From NCBI GenBank assembly GCA_963931865.1, contig OZ007505.1, positions 11,211,474-11,275,473 on the forward strand: 64,000 nucleotides of DNA, given 5' to 3'. This DNA is from Axinella damicornis. Its lineage: Eukaryota > Porifera > Demospongiae > Axinellida > Axinellidae. The stretch's first letter is position 1; each line of letters starts with the position of its first letter. The notes below the pieces were generated by a model. The model was not told where the DNA came from, ran no database searches, and worked only from the letters and a program-made list of their open reading frames with translations. Shown in pieces: positions 1 through 17,238 of this stretch. Position numbers and translations under genes: made by a program.

Positions 1-370
1 GTACAGCATGCTCACAGCCTCGTTCCAAGCTGTTTGTACAGAATGCTCACCAGCCCCATTCCAAGCTGTTTGTACAGCATGATCCACCAGCCCCATTCCA
101 AGCTGTTTGTACAGCATGCTCACCAGCCTCATTCCAAGCTGTTTGTACAGCATGCGCACCAGCCCCATTCCAAGCTGTTTGTACAGCATGCTCACCAACC
201 TCATTCCAAGCTGTTTGTACAGCATGCTCACCAGCCTCATTCCAAGCTGTTTGTACAGCATGCTCACCAAGCCTCATTCCAAGCTGTTTGTACAGCATGC
301 TCACCAAGCCCCATTCCAAGCTGTTTGCACAGCATGGTCACCAGCCCCATTCCAAGCTGTTTGTCGGAGG
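1..370. repeat. 36-bp minisatellite, about 10 copies
   Basis: Ten or so near-identical copies of a 36-bp unit (core TTCCAAGCTGTTTGTACAG followed by a CATGCTCACCAGCC-like spacer) run from the window edge to about 370. One or two copies carry an extra A, making 37 bp. Since 36 is divisible by three, all frames look like repetitive open frames, but there is no other sign of coding. The array probably extends beyond the left edge. Confidence 0.9.
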
Positions 371-1783
371 AGAAATGTCCTTGTATATTACAACAGCTTC
401 TGCATGTTTTTCAGCTGCCAGAATGTTAGCAGCACGAACCCAATTCATGATCAGAACTTTGGCACAGGACAATCTGTACTGAAGCGCCACGCTGTATTTG
501 GCTCTAATGCCCACCCCATTGCTATGATGCATGTATTTGGCTTGTCAATGATCATGCTCGGACATGCACTCTGAATGATGGCTTTGTTTGAAGAATTCGT
601 TTGTGAGAAGCTGTTGTGCAAAAGCTGCTGCTTCACCGCGACCATTTCTCCTCCTGCAAGCAGCCTGGGAACAAAGCTGCATGCTCACTGGTGCTGGGTT
701 GTCCCAAGAGCTGGGACACTGCATATATGTCCTGTGGAACAACTTGCAGTTTCATGTCTTCTTTGGTGTGGATGATAAAAGTCGGTATTGGCCACAGAAA
801 TTCCAAACAGCTATATAGTACAACATTTTGGAGGTATGTATGTAGTAATAATACATACAACACCTGCAAAAGGCCTCCCTGACAAGATGTGTGGTCATAT
901 TCACTTGATGTGTGTACTTAGTAGTACTGTGTGCCAAGGCTTCCTATAGTAGTAGGAATTCACATTCTACATAATTATCTGCAGTGGATTCCAGTGACCC
1001 AGGTACACATTGCATTACTACATGTGTATATATATAGTCGGAAGTCCACGTGAAAAATATGTACATGTCTGCACCAATTGGCTATCTGCACATACAGTCC
1101 ATCATACCTGACTGGTGTACTTCAAGACCAATCCCTCGCTGTTCATACCACTTACCTCATAACCCTGGCAGGTGTCTTGTATTAGTCCCAGGTTCTCCTT
1201 CCCCTGAAGGATCTTGGGATGAGACCATTGTCAAATAAGATCGTGCAGTCTCTTGAGCATGCCTGGTATATAGTTTTGTGCCATCAGGACATATCTGTTC
1301 ACCATTTGTACAGCTTTCACCCACCCGGAAATGTAGCATGTTTCATGCACATTACTAGGCATGTATGCATGTAACACACATGCCACTTTTATTCAGGGAT
1401 TGGAGTATTCTGTTACTGTAGCCTCGTTCCCAGGCCAATTTTGAGCAAGACTTGTCGAATTCTGACTATATCCACAAGAATTTCAACTAGTCAAATAGTC
1501 CGTTCCGTATAGCAGGTTTGTTCACAGGAGAAAGCGTTCACGAATCACATTTTCATTGTAATTCATGTGAGTATGTCTGCGAGAATTGGCCTGGAATTTG
1601 TCCTGATTGCCGTGATATCCTAAAAGCATTTGGTCCAAAAATATGTTTGCAAGCATTTCATGAAGGTTTTCTCCCACAAATGCACCAACTGTACGGTATC
1701 TCCTTGAAGATGGCCATAACATGCATACAGCTGTATGCTTTCTTAGAGGTACATGTAGTAGATAGAGTCTTCGATCTTACGTC
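371..1783. other. No gene recognised
   Basis: AT-rich, non-repetitive sequence with only short open frames. One Cys-rich frame at about 1518-1750 on the plus strand is the only stretch with protein-like composition, but no splice sites or family match could be supported. A single half of the TAGCCTCG MITE end lies near 1422. Confidence 0.4.
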
Positions 1784-1879
1784 TAGCCTCGTTCCCAGGC
1801 TCCTCCTCAGCATTTTGTCGCATACTGTACAGTATGCGCGTGCGACAAACAACTGGGGAGGAGCCTGGGAATGAGGCTA
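1784..1879. mobile_element. Foldback MITE (TAGCCTCG family), 96 bp
   Basis: The element starts TAGCCTCGTTCCCAGGCTCC and ends with its inverted complement, with a second internal inverted repeat (GTCGCATACTGTAC...), so nearly the whole unit folds into a hairpin. It is flanked by a perfect 8-bp duplication, CTTACGTC, at 1776-1783 and 1880-1887. This copy helps define the family seen throughout the window. It has no coding capacity and must be mobilised in trans. Confidence 0.9.
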
Positions 1880-1887
1880 CTTACGTC

Positions 1888-2692
1888 AGTTGCTTGCCAC
1901 TTTGAGCAGGTGGTTGCGGTATGCATCAGCTGATATGTCAGCTGCTGCCGCATGCACATGTAGTCTATATAATAATATGGCTGTCATGCGTACGTCACTC
2001 TTCAGAGCGTGTGCAGTAGTATCGTTGGCATGACCGACACCCTTTACGTTGCCGTTTCTGTGATACACGAGTTCCATTGTGTCAGCATCTGCGCTTCTCT
2101 AGCCTCGTTCCCAGCCTCGGGATAGCCATAGTGCCACAGGTTGCAACACTACTGTCTGAAGGTCTGGATGGGGCGGGGTTGGTTGATGGAGGGAGGTTCT
2201 AGGTGGATGTTTCCGTCGCTAGATAACACTGGATCATGTTAGTACTTGTTGAGTGCGGCTTTAAAATCATAGTCCTTAGCATGTGCTTATTAACGACTGG
2301 TTGCTATAGCAAGTAATGGGTAATGAGTTCCACCCAGGTACAGGTACATGCATTTGGAGTAATTCCCTGACCTGTGTACACTGGATCTCTGTCAGCTAGA
2401 TCAGAGTACCAAACTGAAGCACACTAGCATTTTGTTCCCAGGCCACTACCTGCAACCTCCAGATCAACCAGCTCTCCCGTGGTTAGTGGTGAAGGGCAGA
2501 AGTGACTTGATTGCAATTGGTGGGTGTGGTTTAAGTCACATACATTGTTAACTCTGGTCCTTGAACTATGTATTTCACTTACGTCCAATCGACGTTGTGT
2601 ATCTTAACTAACCTTATTGGCGGAGCCTGGCCAGCTGTCAACCGCAGGATCACGTGATCTAATGATCGTAATGGGCTCACATGATAGCTCCT

Positions 2693-2726
<34 letters not shown>

Positions 2727-3350
2727 GTGCCAGGCTAGCCCTCCCTATTAGGTTTATAGGTAGGCTGGCCTAAGCATCACATCATTATGATGGAGACTGT
2801 AATCAATTCTACAATGTAGATGTGGCACCCATGTCCTAACAGGTGCTTCATGGAACTTTTTGGAACATGCTAACTAATTTGGCTCTGATGGGGTTGGCAG
2901 GGGAGGGGAATCAGTCAAAGACACAGTTGCACCGTATAATGCATGTGCTCATCTCGCGCACTTTCCCTGCCATTCTGCGCATGTCTCTGACCCCTCTGAG
3001 GTACTCCGCCCCTTCCAATGAATCGGGACATCCCCGCTGTTAACTACGATTAACTCTGTTAAACTACATTATATGCTTAAGTATAGCTGAAATTACCTGT
3101 GGGAGCAGTTTTGAGCCCAGCAATGCCGGGTAACAGAAATTAGGATATGTCTAAAGACTAAAAAGCTTGGGCCCTAAAGAGTATATACCCTTAGGGCTTA
3201 CGGGAAATTGCAACATGCTGTTGCTAAAAAACGGGCCATGAATTCTGGAAATGGAGGCCCTACAAGGCAAAATGGCTACTCAGTAGTGGGCTGTGGTAGT
3301 GAGATGTCAGTAGAAGAGTGACATTAAGTTTGTGGTGATCGAGGTGTTCT
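1888..3350. other. Non-coding stretch with poly-G run
   Basis: No gene is supported. It contains a half-MITE end at about 2100, a 33-base G homopolymer at 2693-2725, and short open frames without splice context. Confidence 0.4.
2693..2725. repeat. Poly-G tract, 33 bases
   Basis: Uninterrupted run of 33 G residues. It is one of five G/C homopolymers of at least 25 bases in the window (others at 6370, 28430, 40273 and 57312). The exact length in the assembly may be unreliable. Confidence 0.95.
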
Positions 3351-3396
3351 TAGCTTCGTTCCCAGGCACTCGGTACAGGATCTGGGAAAGAGGCTA
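3351..3396. mobile_element. Short MITE (TAGCCTCG family)
   Basis: A 46-bp foldback from TAGCTTCGTTCCCAGGC to GAGGCTA. The flanking 9-mers AGGTGTTCT and GGATGTTCT agree at 7 of 9 positions, consistent with a diverged target duplication. Confidence 0.65.
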
Positions 3397-4669
3397 GGAT
3401 GTTCTTAGAGGATTGTAGTAGTGCGGTTGTAATGACAAACTGAATACATGCACAAATTGGCACTGCAGGATTAATGTTCTTGAAGACCAGAGTGTAGCTC
3501 TGTGTATGGGGACAGGCTGCTCAGGGTCCCACAACACTTCCTGTTGCAGTTCCAGGCCCTGCCCTTTCAGTGCACAGACTAAACATTTCCATCCCTTATT
3601 CCAGCTGTAGCTGTTATGCATGAGTGACTGTGGAATTCACATTGTTAACCTCACCCCGGGAGGTTCTAGTACTCATCGTGTGTGTCTGTCTGTCTGTCTG
3701 TCTGTCTGTTACCGCTCTAGCGGGCGCTGCGGGTACTTGACGAGCGAGACCAAGGTATCAAAAGAAAGCGCTAGACGTAAGGAACAAAAGTAACATAGCA
3801 ATTTGGATAAAAATGTTTAGTTCGAGAGTTATGACAGTTTTTAGCTCACCGCGAAAACTTTACTTGGTGCTTGTGCCACAAAATCGACATCAGCGGGTCA
3901 CTAGCGCTGTTACTAGACTACTGGTACGTGAAGCGTGGCGTCTAGCGACACCAGCGCTACCACAAACCAAGCGGCACAAAGTGACAAACTAGCGGGCTAT
4001 AGTCTGGTTCCCAGGATCCTGATACCAGACCCCGAACGCGCAACGGATGACACGTGATACTTGCACATCGTGAACCTACCTGGCCTGGCTAGAGCACCAT
4101 GAACTTCTGCCTCCTCGGTGGCGACAACAAAGACGGAGACAGTTTGTGGGTCTACCGCCATGGCCGGTGACGTACCTGCTAGACTGGTTCAGCTAACGCT
4201 AACCTGACTCACAGTTGCACGAGTGTATGTTTAGTGCGTGTAGTGTCAATAATTTCTGTGGCTCATAATTTGCCCAGTCACATAATTGAGTTAGTCTCGT
4301 CTGGGAACGAGACTAATAATTGAGTCTAATGACAGTCACTGTATGAATGCAACTGCTCCATGCATGTCTTGCACGTGCACTTTGCTCAGGCTCGCCCTCC
4401 AATGTCCTGTATTCCACTATAGTAGATCTTATGGGTACGCTTTGCTACATGAGGGCGAGGTTTGCACTTTAGTGCTTTTCATTTATTTTGTGGCAGGTTG
4501 GGGACTTCCAGGTCCTCTGTTGCTGTGCTGTTGTGTTACAGTGGGTGTGGCCTGATTATGACTGTTTTCAGTGAAGTAGTGTCCATAGTTGGTGGTGGCA
4601 CAGTCCAGTAGGATGTAAACACACACACACACAAACACGTACACACACACACACAAACTCCCCTCACAG
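3397..4669. other. Mostly non-coding, (TCTG)n and (CA)n repeats
   Basis: A (TCTG)n run at about 3685-3709 and CA-rich repeats at about 4617-4658. Minus-strand open frame 3394-3621 and plus-strand frame 4343-4555 were not convincing as genes. Confidence 0.4.
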
Positions 4670-4762
4670 ATGCAGCGAGCAAGAATTCACAGTGGTGGTG
4701 GCTCTATGCCCTCATTACAGGCCATCGATTCAACACCACCTCCCAGCATTGACATGCAGGTA
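4670..4762 (+). CDS. Candidate host-gene exon
   Basis: A 93-bp open stretch lies between a good acceptor (CCCCTCACAG) and a good donor (GTAAGAAAGT). Two frames stay open: one starting MQRARIHSGG and one reading CSEQEFTVVVALCPHYRP. Neither phase joins directly to the next supported plus-strand exon at 11058, so at least one exon would be missing between them if they belong to one gene. If they do, the 5.2-kb transposon at 4807 sits in that gene's intron. No family recognised. Confidence 0.35.
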
Positions 4763-4766
4763 AGAA

Positions 4767-4800
4767 AGTGAGAGGGAGAGAGAGAGAGAGAGAGAGAGAG
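4767..4800. repeat. (GA)n microsatellite
   Basis: A GA dinucleotide run ends immediately next to the left target-duplication copy of the 5.2-kb transposon. Confidence 0.9.
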
Positions 4801-5061
4801 TAGTGCCATAGATAATATACCAACCGGGATTGGAAACAACGCTAATTATCACGTACTCACACCTCCAGCCCGTGTTGTACCGGAAGCGCTACGAGTTCTG
4901 ATTAACTTTTACTAATCGTTATAGCCAGTTGGCGTTATTTGGAGTACTGAACCTTGTGAACGAGATCGAGACTGCGAGAGTGTTCCAGGTATGTTCAAGG
5001 TCTTTGTATTCATATTCAGTTAGTGTCATTGTATTTATAGCACTGCTGTATTGTTCTTTAG

Positions 5062-6006
5062 CTTCCAGCTACCTCGCAGCCGGTGTGTAAGCAGTGATTG
5101 GTGATGATGCCTTTCACACTCAGTCACCAGTTGCCACAAACGTTCTAAGTGCCGCAGAGAAACTTGAGAAATGGCTGGTGCGTCCTGAAAACCGCCCCTC
5201 AGCTGAAGAGTTTTCATCTTTGCTTCTTTCTTCCGTCAAAGCTTGTGTCCCACGCAATGTAACTTCAACAAAATCAAGAGAGTAGATGTGGAGCTCCTAT
5301 CATCAGCTCTGTTGCTCAGATGCATATATTTCCAAGTGGCAATGCTTTCTGAAGCAAAGTTCGGGAGAGAAAGGCCACCCTATCTTTTATCAAAGCATTG
5401 GAAATGCAATCCTGGAGAAGTTGGTGAAGGAGAAGTGTCCAGGAGCCAGGGTGCAGGCACAGATCAGCAGCCCTCAATCACAACACTGGAGCTGAATGCT
5501 CTACGATATGCAGCGGGGTATATCCCACGAGCTCTATTAAAGAAGTTGAAGAAGTCAGCCCATCCACTCAATGACGAGCTGCAGTTGTGCCTGCTAGATC
5601 TACTGGATGATGGTGACGAGGAAGGAGGAACAGCAGAAGAGTGGCTGAATTTAATTGATAGAGGCAGCCTAAAACGCGTCAATGAAAGTACATTCCAAGT
5701 GATGGTTGCAATGGAACTGGAACTCCGGAAACACTTGCAACCCCAAGAGCCTCCAAACTTTGTGCGTGACATCACAGAGCACATTCTGGAGAATGAGGAT
5801 GTCCAATTCCATTGGTGCCTCGTGGGATGTGACTGGAGAAAGAGGAGGCTGAAGCACTACTGAAACAAGTTGTCAAACTGTGGATCACAATACGAGGATT
5901 TTTATATGCTAGTGCTTGGGGTGAAAAATTCAAGTCCGCGACTACAAAGTCACTTCAAAAGTCCAAAGGTTTACGGAAGAAGCTAATAGCCAAGGACAGT
6001 AAATAA
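5062..6006 (+). pseudogene. Transposon-encoded accessory protein, broken
   Basis: A protein is recoverable only by changing frame. It opens from about 5094 (IGDDAFHTQSPVATNVLS...), meets an in-frame TAG at 5283-5285 where the reading otherwise continues straight on, then shifts near 5480 into a frame with ALRYAAGYIPRALLKKLKK and DELQLCLLDLLDDGDEE. It shifts again near 5833 into EAEALLKQVVKLWITIRGF and ends in KKLIAKDSK at the TAA at 6004-6006. This chain resembles a multicopy uncharacterised protein that I remember from sponge and coral gene sets. Function is unknown; its place inside the TIRs suggests it belongs to the element. An acceptor (TTCTTTAG) precedes 5062. Confidence 0.65.
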
Positions 6007-6369
6007 TCTACTGCTTGCATGTACAGTTTGAATATTATCATTACAAGATCAGAAAGAAGAACATTACAATTTAGATTTAGATTGAATTGCTTTACGCTTT
6101 GGTAATGGTTTGTTCTCTTTCTGCATATCAACTTTAGCATAGTCACCACTGAAACCTCGGCAATTCCCCTTCGCTGGCCCCTTAGCAAAAGAGTTGATTA
6201 CTCTCACCTAGGGCTTGCATGTTTTTCTGGACCTCTTGCATGTTCGGGTTATCGTAAGTTCCACCACGTTGCCGTTGACATCCAAAAAAAATTTCGAGAG
6301 GATCTTGGCAGATCCGCTGGCTCCTCACGGATCCACTACGAAAGTAAAATGATGGACCCATAGTAAGTG

Positions 6370-6395
6370 CCCCCCCCCCCCCCCCCCCCCCCCCC
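6370..6395. repeat. Poly-C tract, 26 bases
   Basis: Homopolymer of 26 C (G on the minus strand), just past the splice donor of the transposase-like exon 6608-6420, so it lies in a former intron of that gene. Confidence 0.95.
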
Positions 6396-6419
6396 GTATA
6401 GAATTAACCGTTTGCATAC

Positions 6420-7034
6420 CTTCACCCTCTGATCATCTGCACTCCAGTATGGCATTTGAAATGGTTCAGCTGCACGGAATCCATGGGTGAAGTTATGGAC
6501 ATTAACACGGTCGAAAAACGTGTCCATCATCAGAAGGAAACGAGCAGTTTCGTCAGTCTCACGTCCACCCCTCAGTGTCAGCGCTTTGGAAACAGACTCG
6601 CTCAGCACCTACAATAGGTAACACAGAGTAATGAATGGTACATACTGAAATTAGCTCTCTAGTGCTCGTACCTGTGCAGCCAGGACAGGTCTTCACTTCA
6701 GCTGCTTCCATCAGCATATCATCCACTTGTTTGGAAAACCCAAGACTTGCATTTGCATAGTGAGTGTAGTCGCGAAGGGTGTGTTGTGAAGGTAACTTTC
6801 TCTTAACGCCTGAAAATGATGATCAATATACGTAACAATCTATATGCAACCAAACAGAATGTGAATATTAGCGCCACTGGAACGATGATGGCACCACCTA
6901 ATCATGAGGGGGTGCCAGCGCATGCTTCGGGAGTCACTCTTTGCTGCCGCTTCCTTCTGCTGCTTCCAGAAGAGTTCTTGAAACGAATTGGGAGGAAGGA
7001 GTAGGTCACCTTTCCGTTTCACGATCTCCATCAA
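6420..7034 (-). pseudogene. P-element/THAP9-like transposase, internally deleted
   Basis: Three minus-strand exon remnants keep the order of the family. The first, about 7034-6840, holds ELFWKQQKEAAAKS and SMRWHPLMIRWC. The second, 6809-6672, is bounded by CAG and GTACGAG and holds KLPSQHTLRDYTHYANASLG and FSKQVDDMLMEAAEVKTCPG. The third, 6608-6420, holds LSESVSKALTL and the TARFLLMMDTFFDRVNV block typical of the region after the RNase-H core. The section that should encode the catalytic acidic residues, between the second and third exons, is absent: only about 60 bp separate them. It therefore cannot make active transposase. Internal deletion is common in P elements. Assignment rests on remembered motifs. 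Confidence 0.7.
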
Positions 7035-7242
7035 GCTAAGTTTATTACGAACAGGAGTGATATCTCAACAGTTCCTGGATTACGTAGTCAATTTGTTGTC
7101 AGAATATGTGATGTAAATTTAGACGTATGCAATTGATAGCCATGTAATTACAGAAAAAGAACGTTCATTCTATGTGAGTGTATGCATTCACATCCACAAT
7201 ACAATACAAAGGTACGGCCAGCCAGAATACCGAGGTAACTAT

Positions 7243-7596
7243 CTAATCTGTAAGAAATAGCTCATAGTCTATGTCCACGATATCTTCTTCAGCTACACTC
7301 TCAGTGTTGTCATCGTCATCATCATCTCCCTGCACATACCTCACAAATGCATCTCCCGTCTTGTTGCTACCCTTCTCCTGTTGACACTCAAACTTGGGAC
7401 CCTTGTATTGCTCTATAAGGAACTTTGTGTTTATGATGTCACCACACATACCATATGCACTATAATTGCGGGTACTATTTATAGCAAATTGGGCATAAGC
7501 AGATTTGTTGGGTATTAATTTTAGCACTGTACTGATCTCAAGTGGCAGCCGCACTGCTGGTGAGCTAGTGCTAGTGCAACAGGTACGGAAGCTCAC
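7243..7596 (-). CDS. Uncharacterised acidic-tailed ORF inside the transposon
   Basis: A 117-codon frame on the minus strand ends in an Asp-rich stretch (VQGDDDDDDNTESVAEED) and a TAG-type stop near 7243. It follows the DUF6589-like exons in the same direction and could be their 3' portion after an internal deletion, or an unrelated frame. The usual downstream DUF6589 sequence is not seen between 7750 and this ORF. Function unknown. Confidence 0.3.
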   Translation of the reverse strand: MSFRTCCTSTSSPAVRLPLEISTVLKLIPNKSAYAQFAINSTRNYSAYGMCGDIINTKFLIEQYKGPKFECQQEKGSNKTGDAFVRYVQGDDDDDDNTESVAEEDIVDIDYELFLTD

Positions 7597-7752
7597 TTTT
7601 CAGAATGATGCCTCAGGTCTCATGGATGTACGTCCACCAGCTTGTACTAGATGTACGTATAGCCTTCATATGTGGAAACAATTATCAGTTTTTCCCAATT
7701 TGCTAAATTAGTACCCACAAATGCGGTGGTGTCAAAAACATCTGAGTTATAC

Positions 7753-10003
7753 CTGTGGAGACCACACTCTCTCATGTACTCCTGCAGGATCTGGATGTTG
7801 TCATCAATGTACTTCTCATCTTTGAAGAGAAGGCTCATGGGGACGATGGTGGATTTATGAGCTGTTGTATTGCTGAGTGCAGCAACAAATCGCCTTAGAT
7901 CCCTAAAACAGGGAAATTCTTCCACCAGAACTCTCGCGACATACTGTGTAGCCCTTTGAAACAGCTGCCTTCCATCTTCTACGTTCGGGTACACCTTGTC
8001 TATCTCCAGCCTTCCTCTGCTCTTTTGAGGGGTTGCATCCTCCCAGCTGAAGTCGAATGGAGGTAGGTTGTTGATAGCCACTGCCAATCGGGTTGTCGTA
8101 TTGTGCATCACATTGTGTCGATCTACAAATAGTTTGTTAATATTAGTCAAACTATGTCTTATGATTGGGGTTATGTAACACTGTTTTGAAATACCTTCAC
8201 GCTCATGCCGGACCCTTTGGTGGAGATTGAAATTATCTTACACCCACATCCAATTTCCCCCTTTCACTTTCTCCCTGTAGCGAGCCTCATCTGTCAGGTC
8301 CTTGTGGTACTCCCATATTTGGGCGTACGACATACATACCCCAGCATGATTTAACGCTGTGATTGCCTACAATGTGGGTAACATAATAGATCTCAGGTAA
8401 TTGTGGAGGTTATATTATATTATAGTACATGTATGTCTCCGTAATAAATACCTGTCTGCTTGTAGCCCTAGCCGTAAGCATCATGCCCATGAAGAGCTGC
8501 ATTCCCTTCACCTTCCTAGATTTTGCATTCAGAAGTGTGCATAGGGCTATCAAGGCTTTTATCTCCTCTGCTGCCAGGTCATCGCAATCATCAGGTACAT
8601 TTCGCCTCACATCCCCAAGCCTGTTGAATAGGCTAAGGAGGTCAGGGCTGCACTGCTTGACCTCTGAGATAACGGCATCAATGGAGAAACTCTCAAACCC
8701 CTCTACAGTATCTGGCCCATGAATGAGGATGGAGCTTGATGTACTGAGGCACTGCATCTGTTGCTCGTATAGCCGAATCAAGTGCTGATTTTCTGATTCA
8801 AGAGCGGTTACTCTGGCCAAGAGCCATGTGTTTTCAGCCTGAATGGACTGTCAGTGGACTAATTGCTGATTGACTCAACTGAATCGATGGGATTGTAGGT
8901 GAAGGGACAAGAGAAACCATGCTCGCTGGCCGACGTCTGATTCCAGTGATGTATGTGGTGCGTTCTGTTGTTGCATGTGGGAATGCCAGCTGAAGAAGCG
9001 TCACCACTTGACATGTGGTGATCTCGTCACCAGGGTACCTTTCCCGAAGCATCTCTTGGACCTCCGCAAATTTGATGCATGCTTTGTATTGGCCCACACC
9101 TGGCCCTTCCTGTATACGCTGTTTCAACCTGGTTAATAATTGAATTTTAATTTCAATGATTGCAATCTTGAAATAAAATTGACTGGGTACAAACTTTGAA
9201 TAGCTGATTGTATTGTGCAATGGTAGCGTCGTTCCCAGGCTCCCCCCTGCGCAACCACGAAAAGTCACCACACGTGGGGGAGACTAACAACGAGGCTACT
9301 CTATGGGAGTGCAAAGGTCATTTGTGCTAGCTATTCTAGCAACACAAAAAGAAACGTAGCTACTACATTCTGAAATCACGTTCTAACAGTCCCTCTAACC
9401 AGGTAACTTTCTCCACTGTCGTAGCCATCGTTCTGGATCACTGCCACAAATCACTACACTGGACTGAGAGCTCGAGCCGGCTGCCGGCGGCTGGTTCCAG
9501 TTAAACGTCACCGTTCAATTAATTATAGACATGACGTCAACGTGCCGCGTATCACGTGTGAAAGCGTACCAGGCTCTCTGCCCCGGTATTTTTAGTCGGC
9601 GCGTGCAGGGGGAGGAGCCTGGGAAAGGGGCTACCATGCTCTCCTGTACAACTATCAACATAGCTGGTAGTTCAATTGACCTAAGACCCCCACAAAATTT
9701 CCTTACCTAACTGCCCACATTCTAGAAGGGACAAAAACACCCAAAACAGCAGAGCCAACTTATCATCTTAGCACCCCTATCAATGCACACCCATGACGGC
9801 TTGCGTTAAAACATTTAAAATCGCTTACCTGTATCGATGGTTGTCTCCTCTTCTTCATGGATTCTCTGTAACTTCTTTGCTTGAGAAACACAGCTGCTAC
9901 AGTCCAGATCAAAGCAATCAACACCTTGGAAAGTGATGAAAATCCAACGCGCCCTGTCCGTGAGCTTAAAGTGTACGTATAGCATCACGTGAGCTGTTTC
10001 CAA
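7753..10003 (-). pseudogene. DUF6589-like protein, truncated and broken
   Basis: Exons run right to left. A first exon opens at 10003, overlapping the right TIR, and ends at the GTAAGC donor at 9829. The next, about 9128-8834, contains VQEMLRERYPGDEITTCQVV. Then 8820-8452 contains QCSPDLLSLFNRLGDVRRNV and IKALIALCTLLNAKSRKVKG. Exon 8366-8195 contains ALNHAGVCMSYAQIWEYHKD, with a TAA (8238-8240) where the family has an aromatic residue before DN(F/V)NLH. Exon 8122-7753 contains NTTTRLAVAINNLPP and MSLLFKDEKYIDDNIQ. Splice phases at 8195/8122 agree. A frameshift separates 8834 from 8820. I recognise the DUF6589-type protein from memory; its biochemical role is not established. The 3' half is missing. 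Confidence 0.65.
9224..9298. mobile_element. MITE (TAGCCTCG family) nested in transposon
   Basis: A 75-bp foldback from TAGCGTCGTTCCCAGGCTCC to CGAGGCTA, with inner arms CCCCCTGCG and CGTGGGGGAG. It sits inside an intron-like part of the DUF6589-like gene, so it is younger than the 5.2-kb element. Target-duplication match is weak (ATGG on both sides). Confidence 0.7.
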
Positions 10004-10033
10004 TCCCGGTTGGTATATTATCTATGGTAGCGC

Positions 10034-11057
10034 TATGGCCTGTGAACTGGAAGTTAGTCAAAATTCATACTGCCCCATACATTAATTTTGTACATGGTGG
10101 TACACACAAACTTAAATGTACACTGTACACAAAGAATCGGTTGCACAAAGTGAAACCATTACAAGAGAGATCTTTGGAACAGTGACAAATAAAGCCAACA
10201 AGAGAGTTCGGGGCGATGGGGTAAGTCGGTGTGTTCAGCACGAAAATGATCACAGAGAGCACCGTCTGGAAGGACAATAAAGTCGCATAGAGATACTGGA
10301 CCTGCTTGGTCTGTGAAAACAGTTTTGCGCAGCAGCTTGCATGAAGTGAGGCAATATTGCCGTCGAAATGCTGTGTTCCAGAGCTTCATCCAACCCCCAG
10401 AGTCAGCAGCATTCCTCTAAGCTATAATAGCTTAATAGAGGAATGCAATCAGCTTCAACAACTCATTTCTTGAGTGATCTTATGTAGTCCACTGAATTGG
10501 AGAGGATTTCATCGGTGAAATTTGAGGTACAGGAGATGGATGACATTGCTTTACAAGTGAAGCTGATCATAATTCTGCATAATGGGTGGAGATTGGCATC
10601 GAGTCAGAACACACATCAATCAGTTTGGGGTGTGTGGATGAACTAGTGTCGTATATCAGGGAAATTTTCGTTATAAAAATATTTTCGCGAATGCCCCTAA
10701 ACGCGAAAATGTATCACGCGAAATAATTTACGAATACTGAGGAAAGAGGATAAATTACGATAACGAACACATGTACATTACTGCGCAATTCACGTCTCTC
10801 TAGCTGCTGTTTCGCTAGCCTCGTTCCCAGGCTCCCCCCTCTGTGCGCGGTGAAGAAAGTATGGCTGTTGGTCTAAACTAGTTCGATCACTGTAGTTCAT
10901 GTTGTTTAAAATCCCATATACGTATTCTCAGATTGAGATTCTACCTCATATGATGTGCTGTCATACATCATGCTTATTCCTCTCTCCTACCTTCCCTTCC
11001 CCCTCCCCACTGCTTTTCAACTCTCCACGTCCTCTCCTTCCCCTCTCTTCTACCCAG
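10034..11057. other. No gene recognised
   Basis: Non-repetitive, with overlapping minus-strand open frames at 10065-10389 that lack splice context. Half-MITE ends occur near 10816. Confidence 0.35.
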
Positions 11058-17152
<6,095 letters not shown>

Positions 17153-17238
17153 GTAAGTGTGCAGATAGTGTACCGATGTTGTGGTGAGGAAGAAAGTGAG
17201 GAAGGGACAAAGAGGGTGAAGGAGTGAGAATGTTACAA

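Larger units (their letters stand above)
4807..10026. mobile_element. 5.2-kb DNA transposon with 31-bp TIRs, P-element-like
   Basis: Perfect 31-bp terminal inverted repeats, beginning CATAGATAATATACCAACCG, lie at 4807-4837 and 9996-10026. They are flanked by GTAGTGC (4800-4806) and GTAGCGC (10027-10033), a 7-bp duplication with one mismatch. The CA start of the TIR and the P/THAP9-like transposase fragment inside suggest the P superfamily, although P elements usually make 8-bp duplications. Inside are a plus-strand gene (5062-6006) convergent with minus-strand coding remains (6420-10003). Stops, frameshifts and loss of the catalytic region show that it is not autonomous. A younger TAGCCTCG MITE (9224-9298) has landed in it. 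Confidence 0.85.

Noticed and set aside
34..574. Overlapping repetitive ORFs at the left edge
   Set aside because: Translations of the 36-bp minisatellite in all frames.
1518..1874. Cys-rich plus-strand ORF that could be a zinc-binding protein
   Set aside because: Cysteine spacing fits no finger class I know, and the frame runs into the MITE at 1784.
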